The position numbers were made by a program, and so were the translations under genes. The notes beneath the pieces are model-generated. The model did not search any database. It was not told the origin of the DNA and was given only the letters and a program-made list of their open reading frames with translations. From positions 310,001 to 374,000 of the forward strand of contig NZ_JAQZAO010000003.1 of assembly GCF_028737315.1 (NCBI RefSeq): DNA of 64,000 nt. The letters run 5' to 3'. How positions within the stretch are numbered: the stretch's first letter is position 1; each line of letters opens with the position of its first letter. This document shows, one piece after another, positions 51,280 to 60,332 of this stretch. Origin of the DNA: Actinomycetospora lemnae. Lineage in GTDB: Bacteria > Actinomycetota > Actinomycetes > Mycobacteriales > Pseudonocardiaceae.

Positions 51280-52836
51280 GTGAGGGGCGCCGAGGCCCTG
51301 GTCGGCTCGCTGGTCGGGGCGGGTGTCGACGTCTGCTTCATGAACCCCGGCACGTCCGAGATGCACTTCGTGCAGGCCCTGGACGACGTCCCGGAGATGC
51401 GGGGCGTGCTGACCCTGTTCGAGGGCGTCGCCACCGGCGCGGCCGACGCCCACGCCCGGATCACCGGACGGCCCGCCGCGGTGCTGCTGCACCTGGGGCC
51501 GGGGCTCGGCAACGGCATGGCGAACCTGCACAACGCGCGGCGGGCCGGCACCCCGCTGCTCTGCGTCGTCGGCGCGCACGCCACCGACCACGTCCGGCAC
51601 GACGCCCCGCTCGAGTCCGACATCACCGCGCTGGCCCGGACGGTCTCGGGCTGGGTGCACACCTGCGGCGACGTGCGCGACGTCGCCGACGACGCGGTGC
51701 GCGCCGTGGCGGCGACCGCCGAGCGCGGCGGCCAGGTCGCGACGCTGGTCCTGCCGGCCGACGTGTCGTGGTCCGAGGGCGGCGCCCTGGCGCCCGCGCT
51801 GCCGGTCGCGGCGCCGTTCCCGCCGGCGCCCTCCCGCGTGGCGGCCGCCGCGAAGGCGGTGCGCGAGGCCGGCGCGGTGATCCTGCTGGGCGGCCCCGCG
51901 CTGACCGCCCGCGCGATGGACGCCGCGGGCCGCGTCGCCGCCGCCACCGGTGCCCGCCTGCTCGTCGAGACGTTCCCGCGGCGCTGGGACACCGGCGCCG
52001 GACGCCCCCGCGTCGACAAGCTCGCCTACTTCGCCGAGCAGGCGCTCGAGCAGCTCGACGGGGCGTCGTCGCTGGTGCTGGCGGGCGCGCGCTCCCCGGT
52101 GTCCTTCTTCGGCTACCCCGGGGTCCCCGGCGACCTGGTGCCCGACGGCGCCGCCGTGGTCGGGCTCGCGGACGCGGCGTCCGACGCGGCCGCCGCCCTG
52201 GAGGCGCTGGCCGCCGAGGTGGCGCCGGACGCGGTCGCCGAGCCGGCGCCGCGGGACACCCCGGAGCCCGCGCCCGGGCCGCTGGACGTGCGCTCGCTGT
52301 GCGCGGCGGTCGCGGCGACGCTGCCCGAGGACGCGATCGTGGTCGACGAGTCGCTGACCGCCGCGGCCGTGCTCGCCCCGGCCCTGCAGACCGCCGCCCC
52401 GCACACCCAGCTGGCGCTCACCGGCGGCGCGATCGGTCAGGGGCCGCCCGCGGCGGTGGGCGCGGCCGTCGCCGCCCCCGAGCGGCCGGTCGTCGCGGTG
52501 CAGGCCGACGGGAGCGCCCTCTACACGCTGCAGGCGCTGTGGACCCAGGCCCGCGAGCAGCTCGACGTCACCACCGTGCTGATCAACAACGCGGCCTACG
52601 CGATCCTGCGCGTGGAGCTGGCGCGGACCGGCGCCGGGGAGGCGGCCCACTCCGGGCGCGCCGGGCGGATGCTGACCCTCACCGACCCGACGCCGGACTT
52701 CGTGTCGCTCGCGACCGGCTACGGCGTCCCGGCACGACGGGTGGAGACGACCGAGGACCTGCTCGACGCCCTGCGGTGGGCCCACGGCGAGCCGGGCCCG
52801 CACCTCATCGAGGCGATCGTCCCCGCGCTCGGGTAG
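51280..52836 (+). CDS. Thiamine diphosphate enzyme (acetolactate synthase large subunit-like)
   Basis: 518 aa from GTG 51280 (RGAEALVGSL), with GTG 51241 as alternative. N-terminal FMNPGTSEMHFVQALDD and FEGVATGAADAHA hold the catalytic glutamate; the C-terminal ADGSALYTLQALW and INNAAYAI form the diphosphate-Mg site. The NPGTSE form and lack of a small-subunit gene fit the actinobacterial ALS-like or benzoylformate-decarboxylase-like group more than IlvB. Substrate unclear. Confidence 0.87.
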   Translation: MRGAEALVGSLVGAGVDVCFMNPGTSEMHFVQALDDVPEMRGVLTLFEGVATGAADAHARITGRPAAVLLHLGPGLGNGMANLHNARRAGTPLLCVVGAHATDHVRHDAPLESDITALARTVSGWVHTCGDVRDVADDAVRAVAATAERGGQVATLVLPADVSWSEGGALAPALPVAAPFPPAPSRVAAAAKAVREAGAVILLGGPALTARAMDAAGRVAAATGARLLVETFPRRWDTGAGRPRVDKLAYFAEQALEQLDGASSLVLAGARSPVSFFGYPGVPGDLVPDGAAVVGLADAASDAAAALEALAAEVAPDAVAEPAPRDTPEPAPGPLDVRSLCAAVAATLPEDAIVVDESLTAAAVLAPALQTAAPHTQLALTGGAIGQGPPAAVGAAVAAPERPVVAVQADGSALYTLQALWTQAREQLDVTTVLINNAAYAILRVELARTGAGEAAHSGRAGRMLTLTDPTPDFVSLATGYGVPARRVETTEDLLDALRWAHGEPGPHLIEAIVPALG

Positions 52837-52860
52837 GGATTGCGGCGTCGAGCCTGCGCG

Positions 52861-53787
52861 TCAGGCGTCGGTGTCGCCGCGGTCGGGCGGGTCGGCGGTC
52901 ACCAGCAGGAACTCGGGGACGCCGGCGAGCATCCGCTGCCAGGAGGGGCTGAAGCTCTCCGTGACCTGGGCCGCGGGCACGACGCGCGGCGCGGTGACGG
53001 TCCGGCGCCGGCCGTCGAAGGTGACGGCTCCGCCCCCGGCGGCGAGGAGGTTGAGGCACCAGTCGGTGTCGCGGCCGTACGGCAGGGGGAGGGCGAAACC
53101 GTCGGGCACGGGTCGCGCGGCGACGGGGGTGGCGTACGCGCGTCCGGAACGGCGCCCGACGTGCTCGATCCGCGCCGCGTACCAGTGCCGTCGCCCGGCC
53201 AGGCGCAGCATCAGCGGGTTGAGGACGTACTTGTTGAACGTCCGGACGGCCTCGTTCGAGCGCGAGTGCCCGCCGGCTCCGGGCGCGGTCGTGCAGCGGT
53301 ACTCCTCCACGACCGACCACGGGCCGCCGTCGACGCTCGTCTCCTTGCGCCGGACGAGCTCGTCCGGGCCCTGCAGCTCCCACGTGAGCCGGGTCCGGAC
53401 CGTGGGGTCGCCGGTGGACTCGAACACGAGCCGGTCACCGTCGATGTGGCCGGACATCACCTCGGCGTGGCCGTGGCAGTCGGCCAGCACGGCGCGGTAC
53501 TCGTGACGTGCGGGATCCCATCCCGCGACCCAGTGGAGCTGCCGGCTCTCGACGTGGGTGCCGTCGAGCAGGTACTGCTCCTGACGGTGGTCGCCGACGA
53601 CCCACCGGCCGTCCTGGATCCGGTGGTGGGTCGCGGCGCCGGTGGCCGTCATGGCCGGGGTCCCGGGCCCCGCGCCCCCTTCGGCGATGGTGCCGGTCCA
53701 GGTGGTGTCGCGGTGGAAACGCATCAGGTCCGCCATCTCGTCACCGGTGGTGACGGGCTGCGGCACGGTGTCCTGCACGGTCGTCAC
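52861..53787 (-). CDS. DUF1579-DUF385 fusion (F420-type split-barrel)
   Basis: 308 aa from GTG 53787. Residues about 15-150 resemble DUF1579 (lipocalin-like: QYLLDGTHVESRQLHWVAGW). From about 165 there is a DUF385/Ddn-like deazaflavin fold: FNKYVLNPLMLRLAGRRH, HVGRRSGRAYATPVAA, then LNLLAAGGGAVTFDGRRR. Ddn-type enzymes reduce quinones or nitro compounds with F420H2; whether this one binds F420 is inferred. A GGGACC-type box 56-70 bases upstream suggests hypoxia/redox control. Confidence 0.8.
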   Translation of the reverse strand: MTTVQDTVPQPVTTGDEMADLMRFHRDTTWTGTIAEGGAGPGTPAMTATGAATHHRIQDGRWVVGDHRQEQYLLDGTHVESRQLHWVAGWDPARHEYRAVLADCHGHAEVMSGHIDGDRLVFESTGDPTVRTRLTWELQGPDELVRRKETSVDGGPWSVVEEYRCTTAPGAGGHSRSNEAVRTFNKYVLNPLMLRLAGRRHWYAARIEHVGRRSGRAYATPVAARPVPDGFALPLPYGRDTDWCLNLLAAGGGAVTFDGRRRTVTAPRVVPAAQVTESFSPSWQRMLAGVPEFLLVTADPPDRGDTDA

Positions 53788-54540
53788 GGCGGTCTCCTCG
53801 GTCGGTGGCCACCCAGCGTGGGCGGGTCCGGATGCGTGGACAGCCGCCGAAGGTCCCGTTCCCGGGCGCCCGACCGCCCGCACCCCGCGGTCCCCGAACG
53901 GCCCTTGCCCGCGGCCGACCTCGACGTGGTCCCCCGGAGACGGGCGCACCGCGGTGCCCGACCAGGTCTGCAGGGGACGGGGATCCGGGACGTTCGGTCC
54001 TGTCCCGGGACGGGGGGTCACCGCATCGTCGGGGTCGGGCCCGCCGCGGAGCCACGGTCGGTGTGGAGGAGAAACGCCGCCCCCCTCGGTCGGCGGGCCC
54101 ACCCGGAGCACGGGCACCCACGCGGAGGTCACGACCGCGGAGGTCGTACGCCGTGGGTCTGCGTGCACGCGCCGGCCGGCGGCGCGTGGCGCCGAGACCC
54201 GCTCGAACGGTGTCTGCACGCATGGTCACCCGCGGCTCCGGGTTGCCGGGCGTCGGCCTGGCCGCCCCCGTGGGTGCGCCGGGCCGGCGCCCGGTCCCAC
54301 GCGCGCCGCGAGGACGACGTGACCGTCGGCGACGAGCCGCCCGAGCCGTCCGAGCCGCCCGAGGCCGGACGACAGGACAGGAGGCAGGGGCGAACGTCCT
54401 GGCGCACGACCCCGGCGGCGGCCGCGTCCCCGTGCCGAGGGACCTGCGGGCCCGGTCCTCCCGGCCTCTGCCCGGCGCTGCGCGTCCGGCCCACGCTGCG
54501 GAACGCACCGACGTCGGGACGCAGCGGGAGGGCGTGCGCC
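53788..54540. other. 753-base gap with several GGGACC-type boxes
   Basis: No frame reads as a protein. It holds four motif matches: 53843-53857 (minus, GGGACCTTCGGCGGC), 53889-53905 (GGTCCCCGAACGGCCCT), 53987-54001 (minus, AGGACCGAACGTCCC) and 54439-54453 (plus, GGGACCTGCGGGCCC). The first faces the DUF1579-DUF385 gene and the last the DUF998 gene. An unannotated RNA in the middle cannot be excluded. Confidence 0.5.
54439..54453 (+). promoter_or_regulatory. DosR-like box upstream of the DUF998 gene
   Basis: GGGACCTGCGGGCCC, 87 bases before ATG 54541. It matches GGGACC-N3-GGNCCC fully. Confidence 0.5.
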
Positions 54541-55263
54541 ATGTCGACACTCGAGCAACCGAGCCCGGTCGAGCGGTCCCGTCCGGGCACCGGCAGCCAG
54601 GCGCTCACCCGCGTCCTGCTCTCCTGCGGGATCGCCTACGCCCTGCTCTACGTCGTGGGCAACGACGTGCTCGCCGCGGGCCGGTTCCCCGGCTACGACC
54701 GGCTCGCGCAGAACATCAGCGAGCTGTCCGCCATCGGGTCGCCGGTCCGGACCCTCGAGCTCGCCGTGCTGCTCCCGGCGGGGACCGCCCTGATGGTCGC
54801 GTTCGGCGTCGGTGTGTGGCGCTCCGCAGCGGGCCGGCGCTCCCTGCTGGTCGCCGGCGGCCTCATCGTGGCGTGCGGGCTCGTCGGGCTTGTCGCCCTC
54901 GCGTTCCCGATGACCTCGCGCGCCCTGCTGGTCGCCGCGGGCGCGATGCCGTCCAACGATCTCGGGCACATCGTGCTGACGGGGGTCACCGTCCTGCTGA
55001 TCGTCGGGATGATCGCGGCGGCGGCGGTGCCGTTCTCGACCGGGTTCCGGGTGTACTCGGTGGTCTCGGCGCTCGTCGTCCTCGTCTTCGGCGCCCTGAC
55101 CGGGACGCAGGCCCCGCAGCTGGCGGCCGGGGCGCCGACGCCGTGGATGGGCCTGTCGGAGCGGGTCAGCATCGGGGCCTGGTTGCTGTGGCTGGTCGTC
55201 CTCGCCGTCGTCCTGCTCGCCGGCACTCGGCGAGTCGCCTCGACCGGGAGCGACGCACGATGA
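54541..55263 (+). CDS. DUF998 family membrane protein
   Basis: 240 aa with about six membrane helices. RLAQNISELSAIGSPVR after helix 1 is the conserved DUF998 loop. Function unknown; members are often in stress or lipid loci. It starts at ATG 54541, 87 bases after a GGGACC-type box, which places it in the putative redox regulon. Confidence 0.85.
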   Translation: MSTLEQPSPVERSRPGTGSQALTRVLLSCGIAYALLYVVGNDVLAAGRFPGYDRLAQNISELSAIGSPVRTLELAVLLPAGTALMVAFGVGVWRSAAGRRSLLVAGGLIVACGLVGLVALAFPMTSRALLVAAGAMPSNDLGHIVLTGVTVLLIVGMIAAAAVPFSTGFRVYSVVSALVVLVFGALTGTQAPQLAAGAPTPWMGLSERVSIGAWLLWLVVLAVVLLAGTRRVASTGSDAR

Positions 55264-55336
55264 CCTGAGGTTGCGTGCCACCGGTGACCGGTCCGGCGCC
55301 GGAAAGGTCGTCAGCGGCACCGGCCACGCCGCGAGC

Positions 55337-55604
55337 ATGGAGGTCGGCTGCCCTCGCGAGCGCGTGTTCGCCGGGTTCGTCGACGGTGACCTGTACAGCC
55401 GGGCGTGCCGGTCCTGACCGAGAACGGCCGCCCCGCCGCCACCCTCGAGTGGGGCACGCAGGCCCGGGGACGTTACGACACTGGTGTGGAGCCCGAGCTC
55501 GTCCTCGTGGTGTGGGACTTCGACCGACGAGGTGCGATCCGCGGGACGGCTGCCGTGTGCGGGTGGACCAGCCCGGGCGCGCTCGAGTGCGGGGGCGAGC
55601 GCGT
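55337..55604 (+). pseudogene. Possible remnant of an AHSA1/SRPBCC gene
   Basis: From ATG 55337, CPRERVFAGFVDGDLYSR resembles the start of AHSA1-type SRPBCC proteins but stops after 26 codons. A shifted frame then reads PELVLVVWDFDRRGAIRG, which also resembles the family interior. The middle part is missing, so this looks like a decayed copy. The 341-base interval 55264-55604 holds no other gene. Confidence 0.35.
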
Positions 55605-56282
55605 TCACGGAGGTGGCGCCGACGTCCCCGCGCTCTCGATGGTGCGTTTGAGGATGACGGTCATCCGGGCCTGCATGGGCCACACGAGCAGGACGAACAG
55701 CCACGGGACGAGGAATCGCTCGATCCAGCGGGGACGGAACACCTGGTGACCGCTGATCACGAGCCGGGTGTGCCCGTGCGGTGTCTCGTCGAGCCGGAAT
55801 CCCCAGGTGCCCTCCATGTAGGCCTCGGGACGCCGGTCGTCGGGCTCGAGCCAGCGTCCCCGCAGGTCGGTGCACCCGTACAGGCACAGGAAGTGCGGAG
55901 GGTCGAGCACGGCGACCCGGTAGGCGTCGACGACGTGGCCCAGCGCCCAGTACCGGAGCTGGTCACCGACGGCGAGGTCCTGCCACTCGGGATGGACTTC
56001 CGTCGCGCTCGGGCGGCCGGCGTTGTCGAGGTGGTCCCAGGAGTACCAGCCTCCGCGGTCCCACCCCATCTGCACGAGCCACGGCCAGACCTGGTGGGGC
56101 GGCGCCTCGATGGTGACCGCCATCGTCGGGGACCGGGTTCCGCCGGGGACGAGGTCGCCGCCGGGGAAGGCGTCGTTGACCTCGGCGTCGGTCGCACCCC
56201 ACCGCATGAGGGCAGGACGGACCCACCGATCGATCGCACCCGCTGACGCCGCGGCCAGCATCACCTTGCGCACCAGGCCCAC
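55605..56282 (-). CDS. SRPBCC family protein
   Basis: 225 aa from GTG 56282. A START-like helix-grip fold is suggested by MAVTIEAPPHQVWPWLVQMG, then YSWDHLDNA, GDQLRYW, and a late hydrophobic helix (FLVPWLFVLLVWPMQARM) that may anchor it to the membrane. Such proteins bind lipids or small hydrophobic ligands. It is divergent from the GyrI-like gene, with a DosR-like box in the gap 121 bases upstream. Confidence 0.8.
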   Translation of the reverse strand: MGLVRKVMLAAASAGAIDRWVRPALMRWGATDAEVNDAFPGGDLVPGGTRSPTMAVTIEAPPHQVWPWLVQMGWDRGGWYSWDHLDNAGRPSATEVHPEWQDLAVGDQLRYWALGHVVDAYRVAVLDPPHFLCLYGCTDLRGRWLEPDDRRPEAYMEGTWGFRLDETPHGHTRLVISGHQVFRPRWIERFLVPWLFVLLVWPMQARMTVILKRTIESAGTSAPPP

Positions 56283-56402
56283 CTGGCCAGCGTCGGCCGC
56301 GATCGCCGGCCCCGTCAGGGGCGAACGGCCTCGAAGCGGGAGCTGAAGGGAGGACCGTGCTGCCCGCCGCCACCGTGTCCTGGTGGTCGCTGAACGTCGT
56401 CA

Positions 56403-56417
56403 CGGGACTTCGGTCCC
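56403..56417. promoter_or_regulatory. DosR-like box between SRPBCC and GyrI-like genes
   Basis: Plus strand CGGGACTTCGGTCCC; minus strand GGGACCGAAGTCCCG. The 14-bp core GGGACTTCGGTCCC differs from the mycobacterial DosR core (GGGACT-WW-AGTCCC) at three positions. It is 59 bases before the GyrI-like ATG at 56477. Confidence 0.55.
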
Positions 56418-56476
56418 TGGCGCGGGCGGCCCGTTCCCGGTTGCGTCCCGAACCCCAGCGGCAGGAAGGACGACCC

Positions 56477-56947
56477 ATGGGCCACGACGACATCACCATC
56501 ACCCACGAGACCGGACGCCGGCTGGCCGCCGTCCGCTACGAGGCCCGGGCGGCGGACATCGCGGCGAAGGCCGGCGAGGCCTTCCGGAAGGTCGCCGTCC
56601 ACCTCGCCCGCACCGGGGTGCCCATCACCGGTCCGGCCGTCTCCGTCTTCGAGGCGGACGAGGACGCCTTCTCCGTCACCTCCGGCTTCGTCGTCGAGAG
56701 CGACGTCGAGCCGGGCGAGGGGGTCGAGCCGTTCCGGCTCCCGGAGGTCGAGGTCGCGACCACCACGCACGTCGGGCCGTACGACGAGCTGGACAAGGCC
56801 TACGAGGCACTCGGCCGAGGGGCCACCGCTCGTGGGCGCCGCGTCGACGACACGGGCCCGATGTGGGAGGAGTACTGGAGCGGTCCCGAGACGCCGCCGG
56901 CCGAGGCCCGCACCGTCGTCTTCCGCCCGTTGGTGCCCTCGCGGTGA
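56477..56947 (+). CDS. GyrI-like / AraC effector-binding domain protein
   Basis: 156 aa from ATG 56477 with RBS GGAAGG. A stand-alone GyrI-like small-molecule-binding domain: RLAAVRYEARAADIAAKAG, VEVATTTHVGPYDELDKAY with the conserved GPY, and MWEEYWSGPE with the binding-site glutamate. It probably binds a cationic or hydrophobic ligand; no DNA-binding part is attached. The box 59 bases upstream suggests redox induction. Confidence 0.82.
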   Translation: MGHDDITITHETGRRLAAVRYEARAADIAAKAGEAFRKVAVHLARTGVPITGPAVSVFEADEDAFSVTSGFVVESDVEPGEGVEPFRLPEVEVATTTHVGPYDELDKAYEALGRGATARGRRVDDTGPMWEEYWSGPETPPAEARTVVFRPLVPSR

Positions 56948-57017
56948 GCGGGCGGGCAGCCCCGTCAGGCGTACGCGACCCCGGCACCGTGGTGCAGCCG
57001 AGCGGCACGGAGGCGCC

Positions 57018-57031
57018 GGGGCCTTGGTCCC
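57018..57031. promoter_or_regulatory. DosR-like box upstream of the PRTase-hydrolase gene
   Basis: Plus strand GGGGCCTTGGTCCC; minus strand GGGACCAAGGCCCC. It lies 87 bases before ATG 57119. Confidence 0.5.
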
Positions 57032-57118
57032 GCCCCGCCGGGTCCCGCGACCGTGCCGCGATCCGGCGCGAGGGCGAGGGTCGCGGGTGAGCCATCGCCG
57101 TGGTCGGGGAGGCAGGAC

Positions 57119-58441
57119 ATGGGGTTCATCGATCGTGTCGACGCCGGGCGACAGCTGGCCGGCGCTCTGCAGCACCTGCGCACCGAGGACGTGGTCGTGC
57201 TCGGCCTGCCACGCGGTGGCGTCCCGGTGGCCGCCGAGGTCGCCCGAGTGCTCGGCGCGCCGCTGGACGTGATCGTCGTGCGCAAGCTGGGGGTGCCGTT
57301 CCAGCCCGAGCTCGCCCTGGGGGCGGTCGGTGAGGGCGACGTGCTGGTGCTCAACGAGCGCATCTTCCACTGGGCGCACGTCAGCGAGGCGGAACTGGCC
57401 GAGATCGAGCGCCGGGGCCGGGGTGAGGTCGAGCGCCGTGCCCGACGATTCCGTCGCGACCGCGCCCGGCTCCCGCTGTCCGGGCGCACCGCCCTGCTCG
57501 TCGACGACGGCATCGCGACCGGGGCGACGGCTCGTGCCGCGTGCCAGGTCGCCCGGGCCCAGGGCGCGGTGCGCGTCGTGCTCGCCGCACCGGTCTGTGC
57601 TCCCGACGCCGCGGCGCGGTTGCGTGAGGAGGTCGACGAGCTGGTGTGCCTGGAGCTCCCGCACCGGTTCCTCGGGGTGGGCCAGTCCTACGGCGACTTC
57701 AGCCAGGTCGCCGACGAGGAGGTCGCGGACCTGCTGCGGCGGGCGGTGCACGAGGAACCGACGCCGTCGGCGCCGGCCCACGGTGACCCGCCCCCGCACA
57801 CCTCAGAGGTCCGCATCCCGGTGGGGGCGGTCCAGCTCGAGGGCCGGCTCGTCCTCCCGGACGGGGCCGCCGGAGTGATCGTCTTCGCCCACGGCAGTGG
57901 CAGCAGCCGTCACAGCCCGCGCAACCGGTACGTGGCCGGGGTCCTGCAGCGGGCCGGGTTGGCGACGCTGCTGGTCGACCTGCTCACGCCCCAGGAGGAG
58001 ACCAGCCGCGGCCACGTCTTCGACATCGATCTCCTGGGTCGCCGGCTCGTCGGGGTGACCGAGTGGGTGGCGCACCGACCCGAGTGCGCCCAGCTGCCCG
58101 TCGGCTACTTCGGCGCGAGCACCGGTGCGGCCGCGGCTCTGTACGCGGCGTCCCAGGTGGACGTCGCGGCGGTCGTCTCGCGCGGGGGACGACCGGATCT
58201 CGCCGGTCCGCGTCTGGGGGAGGTGCGCGCACCGACGCTGCTGATCGTGGGCGAGCACGACAGACCGGTGATCGAGCTCAACCGGCGCGCCCAGGCCCGC
58301 CTGCGGTGCGAGAACCGCCTGGAGATCGTGCCGGGTGCCACCCACCTGTTCGAGGAGCCCGGCACGCTCGAACTGGCCGCCGCGCTCGCTCGCACGTGGT
58401 TCGTCGACCATCTCGCCCCTGTCCGGCTGGCGCGGACCTGA
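57119..58441 (+). CDS. Phosphoribosyltransferase-hydrolase fusion (Rv0571c-like)
   Basis: 440 aa from ATG 57119. Residues 1-215 are a type I PRTase-like domain with VVLGLPRGGVPVA and the PRPP loop ALLVDDGIATGATA (about 123-137). From 225 on there is an alpha/beta hydrolase of dienelactone-hydrolase type (VIVFAHGSGSSRHSPRN, FGASTGAAAAL, LLIVGEHDRPV, GATHLFEEPG). Length and order match Rv0571c of M. tuberculosis, a DosR-regulon gene. Its reaction is unknown. It is followed by a universal stress protein after ten bases. Confidence 0.9.
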   Translation: MGFIDRVDAGRQLAGALQHLRTEDVVVLGLPRGGVPVAAEVARVLGAPLDVIVVRKLGVPFQPELALGAVGEGDVLVLNERIFHWAHVSEAELAEIERRGRGEVERRARRFRRDRARLPLSGRTALLVDDGIATGATARAACQVARAQGAVRVVLAAPVCAPDAAARLREEVDELVCLELPHRFLGVGQSYGDFSQVADEEVADLLRRAVHEEPTPSAPAHGDPPPHTSEVRIPVGAVQLEGRLVLPDGAAGVIVFAHGSGSSRHSPRNRYVAGVLQRAGLATLLVDLLTPQEETSRGHVFDIDLLGRRLVGVTEWVAHRPECAQLPVGYFGASTGAAAALYAASQVDVAAVVSRGGRPDLAGPRLGEVRAPTLLIVGEHDRPVIELNRRAQARLRCENRLEIVPGATHLFEEPGTLELAAALARTWFVDHLAPVRLART

Positions 58442-58451
58442 CACCCCCGGG

Positions 58452-58964
58452 ATGGACTCGACAGATCGCACGGCGCCCGGACCCGATCCCCGCTCCGGCC
58501 TCGTCACGGGCGTGGTCGTGGTCGGGGTCGACGGGTCCGACGCCTCGTGCCGGGCCCTCGGCCACGCCTCGCGCTCGGCGGCGGCGCGGGGCGCCCGCCT
58601 GCGCGTCGTCACGGCCTACCAGCCACCGGAGTGGATGCGCGCTCGCGGACTGGGACCGGCGGAGGTCGCACCGGCACCCAGTCGGCCCGTCCCCGCCTGC
58701 GAGGACCTGGCGACGGCGCGGCGGATGACCGACGAGGCGCTCGCCGCACTGCGGGACGGGACGCAGCTCCCGAGGGATGTCGAGGTGCTGGCGCTGCCGG
58801 GGGACCCGGTCGACGTGCTGAGCGAGGCGGCGCAGGGTGCGGACGAGCTGGTGGTCGGGCACAGGGGTCGCGGACCGGTCGCCGGCCTGCTGCTGGGATC
58901 GGTCGCTGTGGGGTGCCTCTTCCGGGCGACCTGCCCGGTGACCGTGGTGCGCGGGAAGCGGTGA
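58452..58964 (+). CDS. Universal stress protein (single domain)
   Basis: 170 aa from ATG 58452. One USP domain: VVVVGVDGSDASCRAL near the N-terminus and VGHRGRGPVAGLLLGSVA, the G-2x-G-9x-G-S ATP-binding pattern, near the end. It is in an operon with the PRTase-hydrolase fusion. USPs with ATP motifs occur in DosR-type regulons and slow growth in hypoxia. Confidence 0.9.
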   Translation: MDSTDRTAPGPDPRSGLVTGVVVVGVDGSDASCRALGHASRSAAARGARLRVVTAYQPPEWMRARGLGPAEVAPAPSRPVPACEDLATARRMTDEALAALRDGTQLPRDVEVLALPGDPVDVLSEAAQGADELVVGHRGRGPVAGLLLGSVAVGCLFRATCPVTVVRGKR

Positions 58965-59179
58965 CCGGTCGGGACGGGGGGTGCCCGACGCCCGCGGTTG
59001 GTCCGCTCGGGCGGGGGCGCTGTCTCCCGGGCGCGGGTCGGCCCGGACCTCACCCGTCCCGTGGGTAGCTCGCGACCACCGGCCTGCTCCTCCTGCCCGG
59101 ACGGCCCGGGCGCCGTCCGGGCTCCCGGCGAACCGTTGCCGACGGGATGGGCGATGGCTCATCGGCAGAGAGGCGTGTG

Positions 59180-59335
59180 ATGGACACGGAACGGGCCGGT
59201 CATGGCGAGGACCACGCGGGAGTCAGGATCGGGAGGGTCGACGGCCTCGGTCTGCCCGTCGAGCGGCTGCTCGACGACGGCGTCACGGGTGCCCACGTCG
59301 GTCTCCTCGTCGCGCAGCCGGCGGTGGCGGCGTGA
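59180..59335 (+). CDS. Small hypothetical protein before the tandem USP gene
   Basis: 51 aa from ATG 59180, RBS AGAGAGG. Its TGA overlaps the GTG of the next gene (GTGA), which supports a real, translated gene. Sequence (DGLGLPVERLLDDGVTGAHVGLLVAQP) has a short amphipathic helix; no family recognised. It may only couple translation. Confidence 0.55.
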   Translation: MDTERAGHGEDHAGVRIGRVDGLGLPVERLLDDGVTGAHVGLLVAQPAVAA

Positions 59336-60273
59336 GCGCGGGTGGGTCCGGCCGCTCCCCGGGATCGGTCGTGGTCGGTGTCGACGGTTCGGAGCCGTCC
59401 CTGCGCGCGGTGCGGTGGGCCGCCCGTGAAGCGGCCCGGCGCGGCCGCGGCCTGCGGATCGTGCTGGCCCACGACGATGTCGATCCGGCGGTGATCGCCG
59501 ATCCGCAGATGTGGCGTCGCCTCCAGCAGGACCTCCTCGACCGCGCCGAGCACGCCGCGGAGCGCGCGGTCGCGGCAGCCGGCGAGGTCGCTCCGGAGCT
59601 CTCGGTCACCGAGGAGCTCGTCCACGGCCCGGCGGCGCCGGTGCTGCTCGACCGGGCCGGCGACGGGCTCCTCGTGGTGGGTGCAGGGGGAGAGGGCGGC
59701 CTCGGCGAACCGTTCACCGGATCGGTCGGCTCGACGGTGGTCGCCCACGCCGCGGGGCCGGTCGTCGTGGTGCGCGGGAACGAGGGGACGGACGCGGAGG
59801 CACCGGTGGTCGTCGGGGTCGACGGGTCCCCGGCCAGCGACGCGGCGATCGACTTCGCGGTGGAGGCCGCTGACGCCGCCGGGTGCCCGCTCGTCGCCGT
59901 GCACACCTGGTGGGACACGCTCCTGGGCCCCGAGCTGGAACCCCTGCTCGACTGGGGGGCGATCTCGGTCGACGAGCACCGGGTCCTGGCCGAGCAGCTC
60001 GCCGGGCGCTCCGCCGAGCACCCCGACGTCGCCGTGTCCACCGTCCTCGAGCGGTCCCATCCCTCGCGGGTCCTGCTCGAGCAGGCTCAGGGCGCGCGGC
60101 TGCTCGTGGTCGGCACCCGCGGACGGGGCGGCTTCGCCGGGCTCGTCCTCGGGTCCGTCAGCCGGCGGATGGTGCACCGGGCCCCGTGCCCGGTCGCGGT
60201 CGTGCCGCCGCCGGGGAGTCCCCACCACCCGCTCGCGGGCACGCGGGGGGCCACCGTCGCGGCGAGGACGTGA
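59332..60273 (+). CDS. Tandem-domain universal stress protein
   Basis: 313 aa from GTG 59332. Two USP domains: SVVVGVDGSEPSLRAV with GAGGEGGLGEPFTGSVG, and PVVVGVDGSPASDAAI with GTRGRGGFAGLVLGSVS. Both ATP-binding patterns are intact. Layout and length match the tandem USPs of the DosR regulon (Rv2005c, Rv2623 type). The only nearby motif candidate (58971-58986, GGGACGGGGGGTGCCC) is weak. Confidence 0.92.
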   Translation: MSAGGSGRSPGSVVVGVDGSEPSLRAVRWAAREAARRGRGLRIVLAHDDVDPAVIADPQMWRRLQQDLLDRAEHAAERAVAAAGEVAPELSVTEELVHGPAAPVLLDRAGDGLLVVGAGGEGGLGEPFTGSVGSTVVAHAAGPVVVVRGNEGTDAEAPVVVGVDGSPASDAAIDFAVEAADAAGCPLVAVHTWWDTLLGPELEPLLDWGAISVDEHRVLAEQLAGRSAEHPDVAVSTVLERSHPSRVLLEQAQGARLLVVGTRGRGGFAGLVLGSVSRRMVHRAPCPVAVVPPPGSPHHPLAGTRGATVAART

Positions 60274-60332
60274 CCGGGCGTCCGACGACGCGGACCCGGC
60301 CCGGCCGGCGACCCTGACGATCGGCCGAGGGA

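Noticed and set aside
49645-52803. A 1052-codon minus-strand open frame
   Set aside because: Only the part from ATG 51087 reads as protein (phospholipase D family). The upstream half is antisense to the ThDP enzyme.
53805-54540. Several open frames in the 753-base gap
   Set aside because: All are Arg/Pro/Gly-rich in every direction, lack RBS and resemble shadows; only motif sites are reported there.
58971-58986. GGGACGGGGGGTGCCC as a further DosR-like box
   Set aside because: One base too long and with a G-run instead of the CC-N3-GG core, and almost 200 bases from the next start; too weak to count.
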